DNA of 64,000 bases from Pseudorhodoplanes sp. (GCA_032027085.1 JAVSMS010000001.1:1194332-1258331); one strand, 5' to 3'. Shown: positions 16,805-26,636, counted from the first letter of the stretch. Notes: generated by a model not told the origin, from the sequence alone. Made by a program: numbers and translations.

Positions 16805-16947
16805 TAGTGGCCGGCGCGCCACAAATTCATCGACTCTTCAGCACCATGCTGTACGGATGACCGCAACGCAGCGCAGGATGACCGCGCGCCGTAAGTCTGC
16901 CGCTTTGCGTTGGATGTTTTTAACGCTCTCAACCGGCTGGCCCGTCC

Positions 16948-17874
16948 GTGCAGATTTATCTTCCGATCGCCGATCTGCCCGTTAACATTTTTCTCATCCT
17001 GGCGATGGGCCTTGCGGTCGGATTTATCTCCGGCATGTTTGGCATCGGCGGCGGATTCCTGATGACGCCGCTCCTGATCTTCATCGGCATTTCGCCGGCG
17101 GTTTCGGTCGCAACGGTGTCGAGCCATATCGCGGCTTCATCGGCCTCAGGCGCAATCAGCTATTGGCGAAAAAATGCGGTTGACCTGCCGCTGGCGGTCA
17201 TGCTGCTCGCGGGCGGTATTGTCGGCACGGCGCTCGGCGTCTGGCTGTTCACCTGGCTGCGATCCGCCGATTTGCTCGATCTGCTGATCGCGCTGGCCTA
17301 CGTCATCCTGCTTGGCGCGGTCGGCGGATTGATGATCGTCGAGGCGATCCGCGCCATTGCACGAACGTATCAGGGCAAGCCTGTGGTCCTCCGCCGCCCC
17401 GGCAGCCACACGTGGATCCACGGCCTGCCATTCAAAATCCGGTTCAAGCGTTCGAAAATCTACGTCTCGGCCATTCCGGTCTGGATCATCGGCCTCATCA
17501 TCGGTTTCATCGGGGCCATCATGGGCATCGGTGGCGCGTTTCTCCTTGTCCCAATGCTGATCTACTTCCTGCGGGTGCCGACCGCGACCGTCATCGGAAC
17601 ATCGACGATGCTGACGCTGGTGACGATGGGATCGGCGACCATCATGCATGCCACCACCAATCATCTCGTGGACGTCATGCTGGCGCTGATCCTGATGGTC
17701 GGCGGCGTCACCGGCGCGCAGTTCGGCGCACGGGCCGGCCTGCTCATGAAACCGGAACGGTTGCGGCTGCTGCTCGGACTTCTGGTGCTGAGCGTCGGCC
17801 TGCGCTTCGCGATCGATCTGCTGGCGCAGCCCAACGAGCTGTTCTCCATCCGCGTCGTGGACGGCAGCACATGA
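16948..17874 (+). CDS. TSUP (TauE/SafE) membrane transporter
   Basis: The 308-residue integral membrane protein has eight or so hydrophobic helices arranged as two halves. Each half carries the TSUP repeat signature: GLAVGFISGMFGIGGGFLMTPLL at the front and GFIGAIMGIGGAFLLVPMLI in the second half. TSUP proteins move sulfite, sulfoacetate or other small anions across the inner membrane, or act in thiosulfate uptake; the substrate is not evident here. The GTG at 16948 is the first plausible start. It overlaps the next gene by four bases (ATGA), and this pairing with a TIGR02186 protein is a recurring operon in Rhizobiales. Confidence 0.85.
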   Translation: MQIYLPIADLPVNIFLILAMGLAVGFISGMFGIGGGFLMTPLLIFIGISPAVSVATVSSHIAASSASGAISYWRKNAVDLPLAVMLLAGGIVGTALGVWLFTWLRSADLLDLLIALAYVILLGAVGGLMIVEAIRAIARTYQGKPVVLRRPGSHTWIHGLPFKIRFKRSKIYVSAIPVWIIGLIIGFIGAIMGIGGAFLLVPMLIYFLRVPTATVIGTSTMLTLVTMGSATIMHATTNHLVDVMLALILMVGGVTGAQFGARAGLLMKPERLRLLLGLLVLSVGLRFAIDLLAQPNELFSIRVVDGST

Positions 17875-18638
17875 CCCGCGCGTTTGCCATTGCCGCTCTG
17901 GCCGCCGTCATGGTGAGCGCATCCGGCATCGCCTTCGCGGAACGGCTGATCTCGTCATTGAGCAGCCATCAGGTTCTGGTGTCGTCCAGTTTTGCGGGAG
18001 CGGAGCTCGTGTTGTTCGGCTCGGTCGAACGCGACGCCGCGACCGTGCCGCGGCGCAGCGGATATAATCTTGTCGTGACGGTTATCGGACCACGCCAGAC
18101 TCTCGTGACCCGCCGGAAGGACCGAATTTTTGGCATCTGGGCCAATGCCCAATCCCGCACCTTCGTCGGCGCGCCGTCTTATCTCGCGGTACTCAGCAAC
18201 AGGCCGCTGGATGAGATCGCAAGCCTCGGCGTTCAACAGCGGCTCGACATCGGCATGGACAATGTGCCGCTGCCACAGACGGCAGCGATGCAACCGACTG
18301 ACTTGCTGTTTCGTGATGCGCTAATCCGCCTGAAAAAGGAACGCGGGCTTTATATCGAGGAGCCCAACAGCGTAACATTCCTTACGCCCAATCTGTTCCG
18401 CGCCAGCATCCGGCTGCCGGCGGAAGCGCCGGTCGGCAGCTACGAGGTTGAGGTCAAATTGTTCGCAGATGGCACGAATATCGCGCGCACGGCGTCCGCC
18501 CTGGAGGTGGTCAAGGTCGGCGTTGAGCAATTCGTGGCCAATGCCGCGCGCGACTACGGCTTCATCTATGGAGTTTGCACCGCATTGATGGCGCTGCTCA
18601 CCGGCTGGTTCGCCTCGATTGTCTTCCGGCGCGATTAG
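17871..18638 (+). CDS. TIGR02186 family exported/membrane protein
   Basis: The 255-residue protein has an N-terminal signal segment (FAIAALAAVMVSASGIAFA), a beta-rich periplasmic body (LISSLSSHQVLVSSSFAGAELVLFG, VVTVIGP, GSYEVEVKLFADG) and a C-terminal transmembrane helix YGVCTALMALLTGWFASIVFRRD. This matches the TIGR02186 family, which is encoded next to TSUP transporters; a helper role for that transporter is inferred. Translation is coupled to the upstream gene. Confidence 0.8.
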   Translation: MTRAFAIAALAAVMVSASGIAFAERLISSLSSHQVLVSSSFAGAELVLFGSVERDAATVPRRSGYNLVVTVIGPRQTLVTRRKDRIFGIWANAQSRTFVGAPSYLAVLSNRPLDEIASLGVQQRLDIGMDNVPLPQTAAMQPTDLLFRDALIRLKKERGLYIEEPNSVTFLTPNLFRASIRLPAEAPVGSYEVEVKLFADGTNIARTASALEVVKVGVEQFVANAARDYGFIYGVCTALMALLTGWFASIVFRRD

Positions 18639-18647
18639 CCTTAATCG
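18632..18647. terminator. Hairpin holding both stop codons of a convergent pair
   Basis: CGATTA-GCCT-TAATCG is a perfect six-base stem whose arms contain the TAG of the TIGR02186 gene and the TAA of the pdeM gene on the other strand. It is AT-rich and short, with no T-run, so it is at best a weak bidirectional terminator. Confidence 0.35.
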
Positions 18648-19357
18648 GGAATACAGCGCACGGCCGACACTGCATACAGGCGCGTCGTGCCAAGCATGTG
18701 CGCCACGAAATCGGCCCCGGCAAAAACCGTCCGGAACGCGCTGTGGCGTATATTCAGCCCGCCGGTGAACGCGCCGAATGCCGGCATCACCATGCGCCAG
18801 TTGTTTCTCGCGAAGCACTTGCGGCTGACCATTCGGCCGCGCGTGAGCACTCGGGCGACGGGATGAAGATGACCGGCAATGACAGCCTCTTCGCTATGCG
18901 CCGACGGCTCATGCCGGAAAGCAATGTTGCCAATCCTGATCTGATCGCAGAAGCGCCCGCCGATGCCGACGGCAGGATCGGGATCATGGTTACCTGCGAT
19001 CCATATCCAGTCGCGCCCGCGCTGCAGCGCCAGCAACGTCCGCCGGTCATCCTCAATCAGGCGACCGGCGCCGTCGCCGTCATGAAAATTATCGCCCAGA
19101 CAAACAACAACGCGCGGATCGTAACGCACGATCACCTGCTGGAGCTTAGCCAAAGTCGCGCGGGTATCATAAGGAGGCAGAAATTGACCGTGACGTGCGA
19201 AGCTCGATCCTTTTTCAAAATGCAGATCGGCAACGCACAGCAACCTCTGCTCGGGCCAGTACAGCGCACCGGACAGGTCGGCGCATAAGGACGCGCCGGC
19301 GAGTTCCATATTCTCGCCCTTCAGCGGGATCGTCCTATTTGCCGCCGTTCCGGCCAC
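18641..19357 (-). CDS. pdeM: Ligase-associated DNA damage response endonuclease PdeM
   Basis: The 238-residue calcineurin-like metallophosphoesterase has all the metal-binding blocks: VADLHFEKGS (D-x-H), CLGDNFHDGDGAG, WIAGNHDPDP and GHLHPVARV. The GALYWP...LLCVADLHFEKGSSFARHGQFLPPYDTRATL opening is the TIGR04123 PdeM pattern. PdeM proteins are DNA-acting phosphodiesterases found with a helicase, an exonuclease and an ATP-dependent ligase. GTG 19357 overlaps the helicase gene by 23 bases; an ATG at 19309 after GGGCGAG is a good alternative that would remove the overlap. Confidence 0.85.
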   Translation of the reverse strand: MAGTAANRTIPLKGENMELAGASLCADLSGALYWPEQRLLCVADLHFEKGSSFARHGQFLPPYDTRATLAKLQQVIVRYDPRVVVCLGDNFHDGDGAGRLIEDDRRTLLALQRGRDWIWIAGNHDPDPAVGIGGRFCDQIRIGNIAFRHEPSAHSEEAVIAGHLHPVARVLTRGRMVSRKCFARNNWRMVMPAFGAFTGGLNIRHSAFRTVFAGADFVAHMLGTTRLYAVSAVRCIPD

Positions 19358-21902
19358 GCATCGCCTCCTTCACCAGATCGTCCGCCGCCTCAGCCAACAA
19401 GGCATCTGAGGCTTCGCCATAAACAGATTCACGGCCGATTTCCAGCATGACCGGCACTGCCAGCGGCGAGACCTGCTCTAGCGATTTATGGACGATTCGT
19501 CCCTTGACGCGCGACAGCATCTCGCCAAGCCGCTTGATGTCGAGCAGGCCGGTTGCGGCGTCGGCCCAGGCGGCGCGGAGCAAGATGTGATCCGGCTGAT
19601 GCTTGCGCAGAACGTCGTAGACAAGGTCGGTGGAAATCGTGACCTGCCGCCGCGTTTTCTCCTTTCCGGGAAATCGCCGCTCGATCAATCCCGCAATCAC
19701 AGCGCATTGCCGGAAGCTGCGTTTCATCAAGGGAGTTTCCGCCATCCAAGCCTCAAGATCGTCACCCAGCATGTCTTCAGCGAACAAGGCCGCGAGCGAA
19801 AGCTCGCCACGCACGGCCGCATGGCCAATATCGCCGAGACCCCAGACCGCAAGTGCGTATTCATTGGCGACAAAGCCGAGCGGGCGCATCCGCGCGCGCT
19901 CGAGGCGACGCGTCAGCAGCATGCCCAGCGTCTGATGGGCGAGCCGCCCCTCGAAAGGATAACAGACCAGATAATGTTTGTTGCTGCGCGGGAAGGTCTC
20001 AACCAGAAGATCGTTGGCGCCGGGCAGAACCGATTTCCATTTCTGGACGTCCAGCCATTCGTGCACGGGCTCAGGGAGTTCATCCCATTGCCTTGGATCC
20101 GCCAGCAGAGCCCGCACGCGTGCGGCAAGATATGTCGAGAGCGGGAATTTCCCGCCAGCGTAAGATGGCACCTTCGGATCGGAGGCATTGCTCCGAGAAA
20201 CATAGATTTCGTTTTCGACCATCGCCTCATAGCACAGGATTTCACCGGCAAAGACGAAGGTGTCGCCGGCGCTGAGCATTTCCGCGAAAGATTCCTCTAC
20301 TTCGCCCAAAACCCGGCCGCCGCGGAGAATGGCCCCGGACTGGCCTTCGCCCTTGAAGCGAGACTGCACCAACCGCACTTTTAACATCGGCGATTCGACA
20401 ATCGTGCCGACATTCATCCGGTATTGCTGCGCGAAGCGAGGATGCGTCACCCGCCAGCGACCTGATTTGTCCTGCCTGATCTTCGCGTAGCGTTCATAGG
20501 CCTTGAGGGCGTAGCCGCCGGTCGCAACCAAATCGACGGCAGCATCGAAGTCTGCGCGCGCCAGTCCGGTATAGGGAAGAGCGCTTCGGACTTCGGCGAA
20601 CAGACTATCGGCATCAAAAGGCTCGCCGCAAGCCGTGCCGAGGATATGCTGCGCCAGCACGTCGAGCGCGCCGCTGCGCAAGGGCGGCGTATCCTGCGCG
20701 TGTTCGGCGACAGCATCGATCGCCGCCCGGCATTCCAGGACTTCAAACCGATTGGCTGGAACCAGAATTCCCCGCGAGGGCTCGTCCAGCCTGTGATTGG
20801 CGCGCCCGATGCGTTGCAGGAGGCGGGAGGAGCCCTTTGGAGCTCCCACATTGATCACGAGATCGACGTCGCCCCAATCAACGCCGAGATCGAGAGAGGA
20901 CGTGCAGACAACCGCGCGCAACCGGCCGCGGACCATCGCTTCCTCGACCTTGCGGCGCTGCGCGACGTCGAGGGAGCCGTGATGCAGAGCGATCCCGAGG
21001 CTGTCCTCGTTGAGGTCCCACAATTCGCGAAAGATCATTTCCGCCTGACTGCGGGTGTTCACGAAGATCAGCGTCGTCTTGTGTTGCCTGATCAGATTGT
21101 AGATGGCCGGATAGGCGTGGCGCGCCGTGTGGCCGGCCCAGGGGACATATTCGCCGGGCCGCAGCATGGTCACGTGCGGTTCGGCGCCGCCGGCGGCAAC
21201 GACGAGTTCGGCAAAGGCGGCTCCGCCAGCGGGTTGCGGCATCAGGTAGCGGCAAAGTTCCTGCGGATCGGCAACCGTCGCTGACAAGCCGATGGTTTGC
21301 AGACTGGGGTCGAGACTGAACAAGCGCGCAAGGCCGAGCGATAGAAGATCGCCGCGTTTCGAAATCACCAGCGAATGCAACTCATCGAGAATAACGCGCT
21401 TCAGGGTGCCGAAGAGAAACGGCGCATCGGCTGAAGCGAGAAGCAATGCAAGTTGCTCCGGGGTCGTGAGCAGAATGTCGGGCGGATCGCGGCGCTGCCG
21501 CGTCCGTTTGGAAACGGGCGTATCGCCGGTCCGCGTTTCGATGCGGATCGGCAGTCCCATCTCCGCGACCGGCGCTTCAAGATTGCGCGCAATATCGACA
21601 GCAAGCGCCTTGAGCGGGGAAATATAGAGCGTGTGCAGGCCATCGGCACGGCGGACATTGCGGCCGGCCGAGACAAGCCTTTCGCTTTTCGCACCGCGCT
21701 CATGCAATTCCACAAGTGTCGGCAGAAAGCCCGCCAGTGTCTTGCCGCCGCCGGTCGGCGCGATCAGCAACACAGACGCGCCCGCGCGGCTGCGTTTCAA
21801 TAATTCGAGCTGATGCGTGCGCGCCTGCCAGCCGCGGCTGGCAAACCAGCGACTGAATACGTCAGGCAGTTCGGATGCGGAAGGAATGGTGTCGACGGCC
21901 AC
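19335..21902 (-). CDS. Ligase-associated DNA damage response DEXH helicase
   Basis: The 855-residue SF2 helicase is of the Lhr-like type: RTHQLELLKRSRAG Q-motif region, Walker A APTGGGKT at 48-55, VILDELH near 170, then GLSATV, an LIFVNTRSQAEMIF and QRIGRANHR second RecA domain, and a long C-terminal DEAD/H-associated region. It belongs to the TIGR04121 class encoded with PdeM, an MBL exonuclease and the cisplatin-response DNA ligase. Translation starts at GTG 21902. It is followed by pdeM with a short overlap, so the two form one operon; the exonuclease-ligase pair is divergent from it. Confidence 0.88.
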   Translation of the reverse strand: MAVDTIPSASELPDVFSRWFASRGWQARTHQLELLKRSRAGASVLLIAPTGGGKTLAGFLPTLVELHERGAKSERLVSAGRNVRRADGLHTLYISPLKALAVDIARNLEAPVAEMGLPIRIETRTGDTPVSKRTRQRRDPPDILLTTPEQLALLLASADAPFLFGTLKRVILDELHSLVISKRGDLLSLGLARLFSLDPSLQTIGLSATVADPQELCRYLMPQPAGGAAFAELVVAAGGAEPHVTMLRPGEYVPWAGHTARHAYPAIYNLIRQHKTTLIFVNTRSQAEMIFRELWDLNEDSLGIALHHGSLDVAQRRKVEEAMVRGRLRAVVCTSSLDLGVDWGDVDLVINVGAPKGSSRLLQRIGRANHRLDEPSRGILVPANRFEVLECRAAIDAVAEHAQDTPPLRSGALDVLAQHILGTACGEPFDADSLFAEVRSALPYTGLARADFDAAVDLVATGGYALKAYERYAKIRQDKSGRWRVTHPRFAQQYRMNVGTIVESPMLKVRLVQSRFKGEGQSGAILRGGRVLGEVEESFAEMLSAGDTFVFAGEILCYEAMVENEIYVSRSNASDPKVPSYAGGKFPLSTYLAARVRALLADPRQWDELPEPVHEWLDVQKWKSVLPGANDLLVETFPRSNKHYLVCYPFEGRLAHQTLGMLLTRRLERARMRPLGFVANEYALAVWGLGDIGHAAVRGELSLAALFAEDMLGDDLEAWMAETPLMKRSFRQCAVIAGLIERRFPGKEKTRRQVTISTDLVYDVLRKHQPDHILLRAAWADAATGLLDIKRLGEMLSRVKGRIVHKSLEQVSPLAVPVMLEIGRESVYGEASDALLAEAADDLVKEAMRGRNGGK

Positions 21903-21911
21903 GGCAGCAGA

Positions 21912-22285
21912 TTAGGACCGCGACCGTGGCAGGGTCGAGGCCGCAACGATGAGAAGTCCGGGAGCGGTAAGGCCATTCTCCGCTCTGATGGAGGCAGGCT
22001 CGATATGGAGGAGATCGAGGCCGCCGGCGGCTAAAGCGGATCGCACATGCGCCTCGCCATGCGCGTAGCGCAGTTTCTCACTGAGGATCACGCCACTGCC
22101 GTTATGCGTTTCGACAGTGAAGGCGTCCAATCGCGACCAGGCTGAAGCATAGCGGGCCGCGATCTCCGGCGCCTGCCGCATCAGATCGACCGCGCCAGGG
22201 TCGTCCTTGGCCTCGCAGTCGCGCGCCCATTCAAACGGCGGTCGGCGATCAGGCCGCTGGACGAGTGGGATCGGGGTAACAGCAT
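21912..22285 (-). pseudogene. Remnant of a TPR-containing methyltransferase gene
   Basis: Two pieces of one family survive. The 5' part MLLPRSHSSSGLIADRR then, after a lost base near 22233, FEWARDCEAKDDPGAVDLMRQAPEIAARYASAW resembles the N-terminal TPR helices of Rhizobiales TPR-methyltransferases. It runs straight into AFTVETHNGSGVILSEKLRY and HVRSALAAGGLDLLHIEPAS ... GLLIVA, the C-terminal end of the same family's methyltransferase domain. The SAM-binding core between them is absent, so an internal deletion plus a frameshift is the simplest reading. It sits between the divergent helicase and exonuclease genes and ends just before the helicase start. The family assignment is from memory of the family pattern. 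Confidence 0.6.
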
Positions 22286-22322
22286 TCGCAATTGGCCTCA
22301 GACATCTCGCGAAGCGGGGTTT

Positions 22323-23387
22323 ATGGCATATCTGAGAGCGATGCGCGCGAAAGACCTTTTGCTGCCGACACCTGCTGGCGTGTGCTGCAAACACGGCGGC
22401 TTTCATATCGACCCAACGCGGCCGGTCGACAAGGCCCTGATCACGCATGCCCATTCGGATCACGCCCGCTCTGGCCACGGCGCCGTCCTGGCGACGCAGG
22501 AGACACTGGACATCATGCGGCTGCGTTACGGGCCGCACTTCGCCGGGTCCACACAAGCCATTCGCTATGGCGAGCCGATCAAGCTGAACGGCATCACCGC
22601 CACCTTTCATCCGGCCGGGCATGTTCTAGGCTCCGCCCAGATCGCTGTCGAAGCCGGGAGCCTGCGCGTCGTGGCGTCGGGCGACTACAAGGATGTCGCC
22701 GATCCAACCTGCCTCCCGTTCGAACTTGTGCCTTGCGATGTTTTCATCACAGAAGCGACGTTTGGCCTGCCCGTGTTCCGCCACGGCAATCCCGATGACG
22801 AAATCGCAAGGCTGCTGCGTTCGGTGGCACTGTTTCCGGAACGCGCGCATCTCGTCGGCGCCTATTCGCTCGGCAAGGGGCAGCGGGTGATCGCCCTTAT
22901 CCGCAAGGCCGGATATGACAGACCGATCTATTTGCACGGGGCAATGGACGGCATCACCCGCTACTATCAGAGTCGCGGGATTGATCTTGGCGATTTGCTT
23001 CCCTTGCGTGACAAGAAAAAGGCCGAGCTCGCGGGCAGCATCACGCTCTGCCCGCCGTCGGCTCTGAAAGATCTCTGGTCCCGCCGCTTCCCGGATCCGC
23101 TCGCCTGCTATGCCTCCGGATGGATGCGGGTGCGCGCCCGCGCGCGGCAAAGCCAGGTCGAATTGCCGCTGGTCATTTCCGATCACGCTGACTGGGATGC
23201 GTTGCGCATGACCATAAAAGCCACCGGCGCAGGCGAGATCTGGGTGACGCACGGGCAGGAAGATGCACTGGTGTATTGGTGCCAGACTCAAGGGTTGAAG
23301 GCGCGCCCGCTCGACATCGTCGGCTACGGCGACGAGGACGAAACCGACGGCGTATCGGATGCCGGGCAATCAGGACATCCGGCATGA
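22323..23387 (+). CDS. Ligase-associated DNA damage response exonuclease
   Basis: The 354-residue metallo-beta-lactamase-fold nuclease has the metal motif THAHSDHA near residues 42-49, FHPAGHVLGSAQI, ASGDYKD and a late VISDHADWD histidine, the beta-CASP-like pattern of TIGR04122. It is predicted to process DNA ends. ATG 22323 is used; ATG 22341 (MRAKDLLLP) is an equally good start. The stop overlaps the ligase start by four bases (ATGA), so the two are translationally coupled. Confidence 0.88.
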   Translation: MAYLRAMRAKDLLLPTPAGVCCKHGGFHIDPTRPVDKALITHAHSDHARSGHGAVLATQETLDIMRLRYGPHFAGSTQAIRYGEPIKLNGITATFHPAGHVLGSAQIAVEAGSLRVVASGDYKDVADPTCLPFELVPCDVFITEATFGLPVFRHGNPDDEIARLLRSVALFPERAHLVGAYSLGKGQRVIALIRKAGYDRPIYLHGAMDGITRYYQSRGIDLGDLLPLRDKKKAELAGSITLCPPSALKDLWSRRFPDPLACYASGWMRVRARARQSQVELPLVISDHADWDALRMTIKATGAGEIWVTHGQEDALVYWCQTQGLKARPLDIVGYGDEDETDGVSDAGQSGHPA

Positions 23388-25078
23388 ACCGCTTTGCCGA
23401 ATTGCTGGACCGCCTGACCTATGAACCGGCGCGTAACAACAAGCTGCGCCTGATCACCGATTATTTTGCGAAGACGCCCGATCCCGATCGCGGTTATGCA
23501 CTCGCCGCACTGACCGGTGCCCTGTCGTTCCAGCACGCCAAGCCGAATGTCATCCGCACATTGATCGCGGAACGTACCGACCCGGTTCTCTTCGCCCTGT
23601 CGCGCGATTTTGTCGGCGATACTGCAGAGACCGTCGCGTTGATGTGGCCCAGCCCCGAAGGGCAAAAGCCGGATCACGTTCCCAGCCTCCCGGAGGTCGT
23701 CGTTACCCTCGCCACGTCAGGCAAGGCACAATTGCCGGCACAGCTCGCGCGCTGGCTGGACGCGCTGGACGAAACCGGGCGATGGGCACTGCTCAAGCTG
23801 GTGATGGGAGCATTGCGCATCGGCGTGTCCGCACGTCTCGCCAAGACTGCGGCAGCCGCCTTGGGCAACAAGGATGTCACCGATATCGAGTTGATGTGGC
23901 CGAATCTGGCGTCGCCCTATCTCGATTTGTTCGCATGGCTCGAGGATCGCGGCGAGAAGCCCGCGACACTCGACCCCGCGCCCTTTCGTCCGGCAATGCT
24001 CGCGCATGCCATCGAGGAGGCGGATTTTGAGAAGCTGGGCGCCTCGGACTTCATCGCCGAATGGAAATGGGACGGCATCCGGGTGCAGGCCTCTGCCGGT
24101 ATCGACGAGAAAGGCCATCACGTTGCGCGCATGTATTCGCGCACCGGCGAAGAAATTTCCAAAAGCTTCCCCGACCTCCTGAAATCACTGAACTTCAACG
24201 GCTCGATCGACGGCGAACTCCTGATCCTGCGCGATGGGCGCGTGCAATCCTTCAATGTTCTACAGCAACGTCTCAATCGCAAATCGGTCACGCCCAAATT
24301 GCTCGCAGAATTTCCCGCTCATCTGCGGACGTACGATCTTCTGACCGAGGAAGGCGATGATTTACGGGATATGCCGTTTTCTGAGAGGCGAAAGCGACTG
24401 GAATCCTTCGTACAACGCCTCGACGATCCACGCATCGATATCTCCCCGCTCGTGCCGTTCAAGACCTGGGATGAATTGGCGATGGCGCGCGCCGATCCGG
24501 CCAGCGCCGGCGCCGGGGAAGATGCAACCGCCGTTGAGGGCATCATGCTGAAACGGCACGATGCGCCGTATGTGCCGGGACGACCGAAAGGACTGTGGTG
24601 GAAATGGAAGCGCGATCCGTTCACGGTCGACGCCGTGCTTCTGTATGCACAGCGCGGCAGCGGGAAGCGGTCGTCCTATTATTCCGATTATACCTTCGGA
24701 GTCTGGACCAATGGTGAAGCTGGCGACGAACTGGTCCCGGTCGGCAAAGCTTACTTTGGATTCACCGATGAGGAGTTGCTCAAAATTGACCGCTTCGTTC
24801 GCCGCAATACCACCGAGCGTTTCGGGCCAGTGCGCGAAGTGATACATGAAAAAGAAAAAGGCCTGGTGCTCGAAGTAGCGTTTGAGGGCCTGCAGCGTTC
24901 AACGCGACACAAATCAGGCCTTGCGATGCGCTTTCCCCGGATCAGCCGGCTGCGCTGGGACAAGCCGCCGCGCGAGGCCGATCGGCTGGAGACGCTGGAA
25001 AAGATGCTGGAGGGCATTGAAAGCGGGCGAACTAGCCCTTTAATAGCTCCTGCGCGGGCTCGAACCGTGGCGGATTGA
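23384..25078 (+). CDS. ATP-dependent DNA ligase, cisplatin-damage response type
   Basis: The 564-residue ligase has an N-terminal DNA-binding region (FAELLDRLTYEPARNNKL, residues 1-200), the nucleotidyltransferase core with EWKWDGIR holding the AMP-accepting lysine at 228, RTGEEISKSFPDL, IDGELLIL, VEGIMLKR and WWKWKRDPF motifs, and an OB-fold C-terminus with RFPRI. This is the TIGR04120 class. It seals nicks as part of the four-gene repair set here. The start at ATG 23384 is fixed by the overlap with the exonuclease stop. Confidence 0.9.
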   Translation: MNRFAELLDRLTYEPARNNKLRLITDYFAKTPDPDRGYALAALTGALSFQHAKPNVIRTLIAERTDPVLFALSRDFVGDTAETVALMWPSPEGQKPDHVPSLPEVVVTLATSGKAQLPAQLARWLDALDETGRWALLKLVMGALRIGVSARLAKTAAAALGNKDVTDIELMWPNLASPYLDLFAWLEDRGEKPATLDPAPFRPAMLAHAIEEADFEKLGASDFIAEWKWDGIRVQASAGIDEKGHHVARMYSRTGEEISKSFPDLLKSLNFNGSIDGELLILRDGRVQSFNVLQQRLNRKSVTPKLLAEFPAHLRTYDLLTEEGDDLRDMPFSERRKRLESFVQRLDDPRIDISPLVPFKTWDELAMARADPASAGAGEDATAVEGIMLKRHDAPYVPGRPKGLWWKWKRDPFTVDAVLLYAQRGSGKRSSYYSDYTFGVWTNGEAGDELVPVGKAYFGFTDEELLKIDRFVRRNTTERFGPVREVIHEKEKGLVLEVAFEGLQRSTRHKSGLAMRFPRISRLRWDKPPREADRLETLEKMLEGIESGRTSPLIAPARARTVAD

Positions 25079-25090
25079 GGATTTGCATCG

Positions 25091-25366
25091 ATGTCGAATG
25101 AAGCTGTGAATCGATTTTTTGGCGGCTCCCCGCTCGCAGTCATTTTCCGCCTCGTGCTTCTGTCCATCCTGATCGGCTTCGTGCTCCACGCCTTCGGGTT
25201 CAATCCGTACAACATCATCGAAAGCATTCGCAGCCTCATCGAGGCGCTGTGGAATATGGGCTTCGACGCCATTCACTTGCTCTGGCGCTATTTCGTGCTC
25301 GGCGCGATTATCGTGATCCCGATCTGGCTGATTGTGCGCGCTATGAACGCACCGCGCGGACGTTGA
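25091..25366 (+). CDS. DUF6460-type small membrane protein
   Basis: The 91-residue protein has two hydrophobic helices (LAVIFRLVLLSILIGFVLHAF and YFVLGAIIVIPIWLIVRAM) around an amphipathic FNPYNIIESIRSLIEALWNMGFD segment. The pattern matches the small DUF6460 family of Rhizobiales. It follows the ligase by 12 bases in the same direction, so it may be cotranscribed, but a link to repair is not supported by sequence. Confidence 0.75.
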   Translation: MSNEAVNRFFGGSPLAVIFRLVLLSILIGFVLHAFGFNPYNIIESIRSLIEALWNMGFDAIHLLWRYFVLGAIIVIPIWLIVRAMNAPRGR

Positions 25367-25370
25367 GCGA

Positions 25371-26465
25371 TCAGACCGGCCAAGTATCCGCGGTCATGTC
25401 GGCCGCATCTTGACCGACGAGATCTGCAAGCGAGGCGTGGCGACCGCTCTCGATCGCCTTCAAAAGCTCGCGCTTGATGTCGCCGAGAAGCGCAAGCCCG
25501 TGAAAGACCAGGCCGGTATAAAGCTGCACCAGACTGGCGCCGGCGTTGATCTTGGCGACGGCGGCCTTGCCTGAATCAATGCCGCCCACGCCGATCAGCG
25601 GAAAAGCGCCTTCCACGCGCACATAGGTCTCTGCCAGCAAACGCGTGGAAAGCGCGAAAAGCGGCCGCCCGGACAATCCTCCCTGCTCAATAGCCTTTTG
25701 CCGCTCCCGCAGGCTCGGCGGTCGGCTCAGCGTGGTGTTACCGACAATCATGCCGTCCATGCCGCGGCGACGGGCGATGCCGACAATGTCGTCAAGGTCG
25801 GCCAGCGCAACGTCGGGGGCGATCTTGAGCAAAACCGGAATGGCTCCGTGACGCTGCTGTGCGCGCTGCCGTGCCTCGGTGATCCGCGCCAGCAGGTCGT
25901 CCAGGCTCTTGGCCTGCTGCAGATCGCGCAGGCCCGGCGTGTTGGGCGAGGACACGTTGACGGTGATGTAGTCGGCCACCGGTGCGAAGGCTTCGATCAG
26001 CCGGACATAGTCGGCGACCCGATCCGGAGAATCACGATTGGCGCCGACATTCACCCCGACGATGCCGCGGCCCTTTGTACGTCCGGCGAGCCGCGCCGAC
26101 ACCGCGACTTCCCCTTCGTTGTTGAAACCGAGCCGGTTGATGACCGCTTCATCGGCATCCAGCCGAAAAATACGCGGACGGGGATTTCCAGCCTGCGGGC
26201 GGGGGGTGACCGTTCCCACCTCCACAAACCCAAAGCCGAGCCGCAACAACAGACCGGGCACCTCGGCATTCTTGTCGAAGCCCGGCGCCACCCCGACGGG
26301 ATTGGGAAAATTCAGCCCAAAGACGCTGATGGCGAGTTTCGGATCGTCTGGCGCGGTCCGGGGCATGGGCATCAGCCTGAGGCCCCGCAATGCCAGCCTG
26401 TGGGCATCTTCGGGGTCCAGCGCCCTCAGAATTGGCCTGGCAAAACGGTCAAAAAGGCCAATCAC
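25371..26465 (-). CDS. pyrD: Dihydroorotate dehydrogenase (quinone), class 2
   Basis: The 364-residue FMN enzyme oxidises dihydroorotate to orotate in pyrimidine synthesis and passes electrons to quinone at the inner membrane. The class 2 N-terminal membrane helix ([25 protein letters not shown]) is present, followed by [45 protein letters not shown], the catalytic-serine strand [14 protein letters not shown], and FMN-binding [11 protein letters not shown]. Length is normal. Translation begins at GTG 26465. Convergent with the DUF6460 gene, four bases apart. Confidence 0.95.
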   Translation of the reverse strand: MIGLFDRFARPILRALDPEDAHRLALRGLRLMPMPRTAPDDPKLAISVFGLNFPNPVGVAPGFDKNAEVPGLLLRLGFGFVEVGTVTPRPQAGNPRPRIFRLDADEAVINRLGFNNEGEVAVSARLAGRTKGRGIVGVNVGANRDSPDRVADYVRLIEAFAPVADYITVNVSSPNTPGLRDLQQAKSLDDLLARITEARQRAQQRHGAIPVLLKIAPDVALADLDDIVGIARRRGMDGMIVGNTTLSRPPSLRERQKAIEQGGLSGRPLFALSTRLLAETYVRVEGAFPLIGVGGIDSGKAAVAKINAGASLVQLYTGLVFHGLALLGDIKRELLKAIESGRHASLADLVGQDAADMTADTWPV

Positions 26466-26636
26466 AGCGCCGACTCCGGTTCACAGGGGTGCGGGACCCT
26501 ATCGGTGGCCCCCGCCCCTTTCAAGAAAATGCGACCTCAAATCCACTGGACAGACTCGGCGGAAGGCACTAATTCCTAGTAGGATGATAGTCATAGTTGC
26601 ACGCCCTTTGCCCGGGGCGTCGGCCGGAGACCGCAC

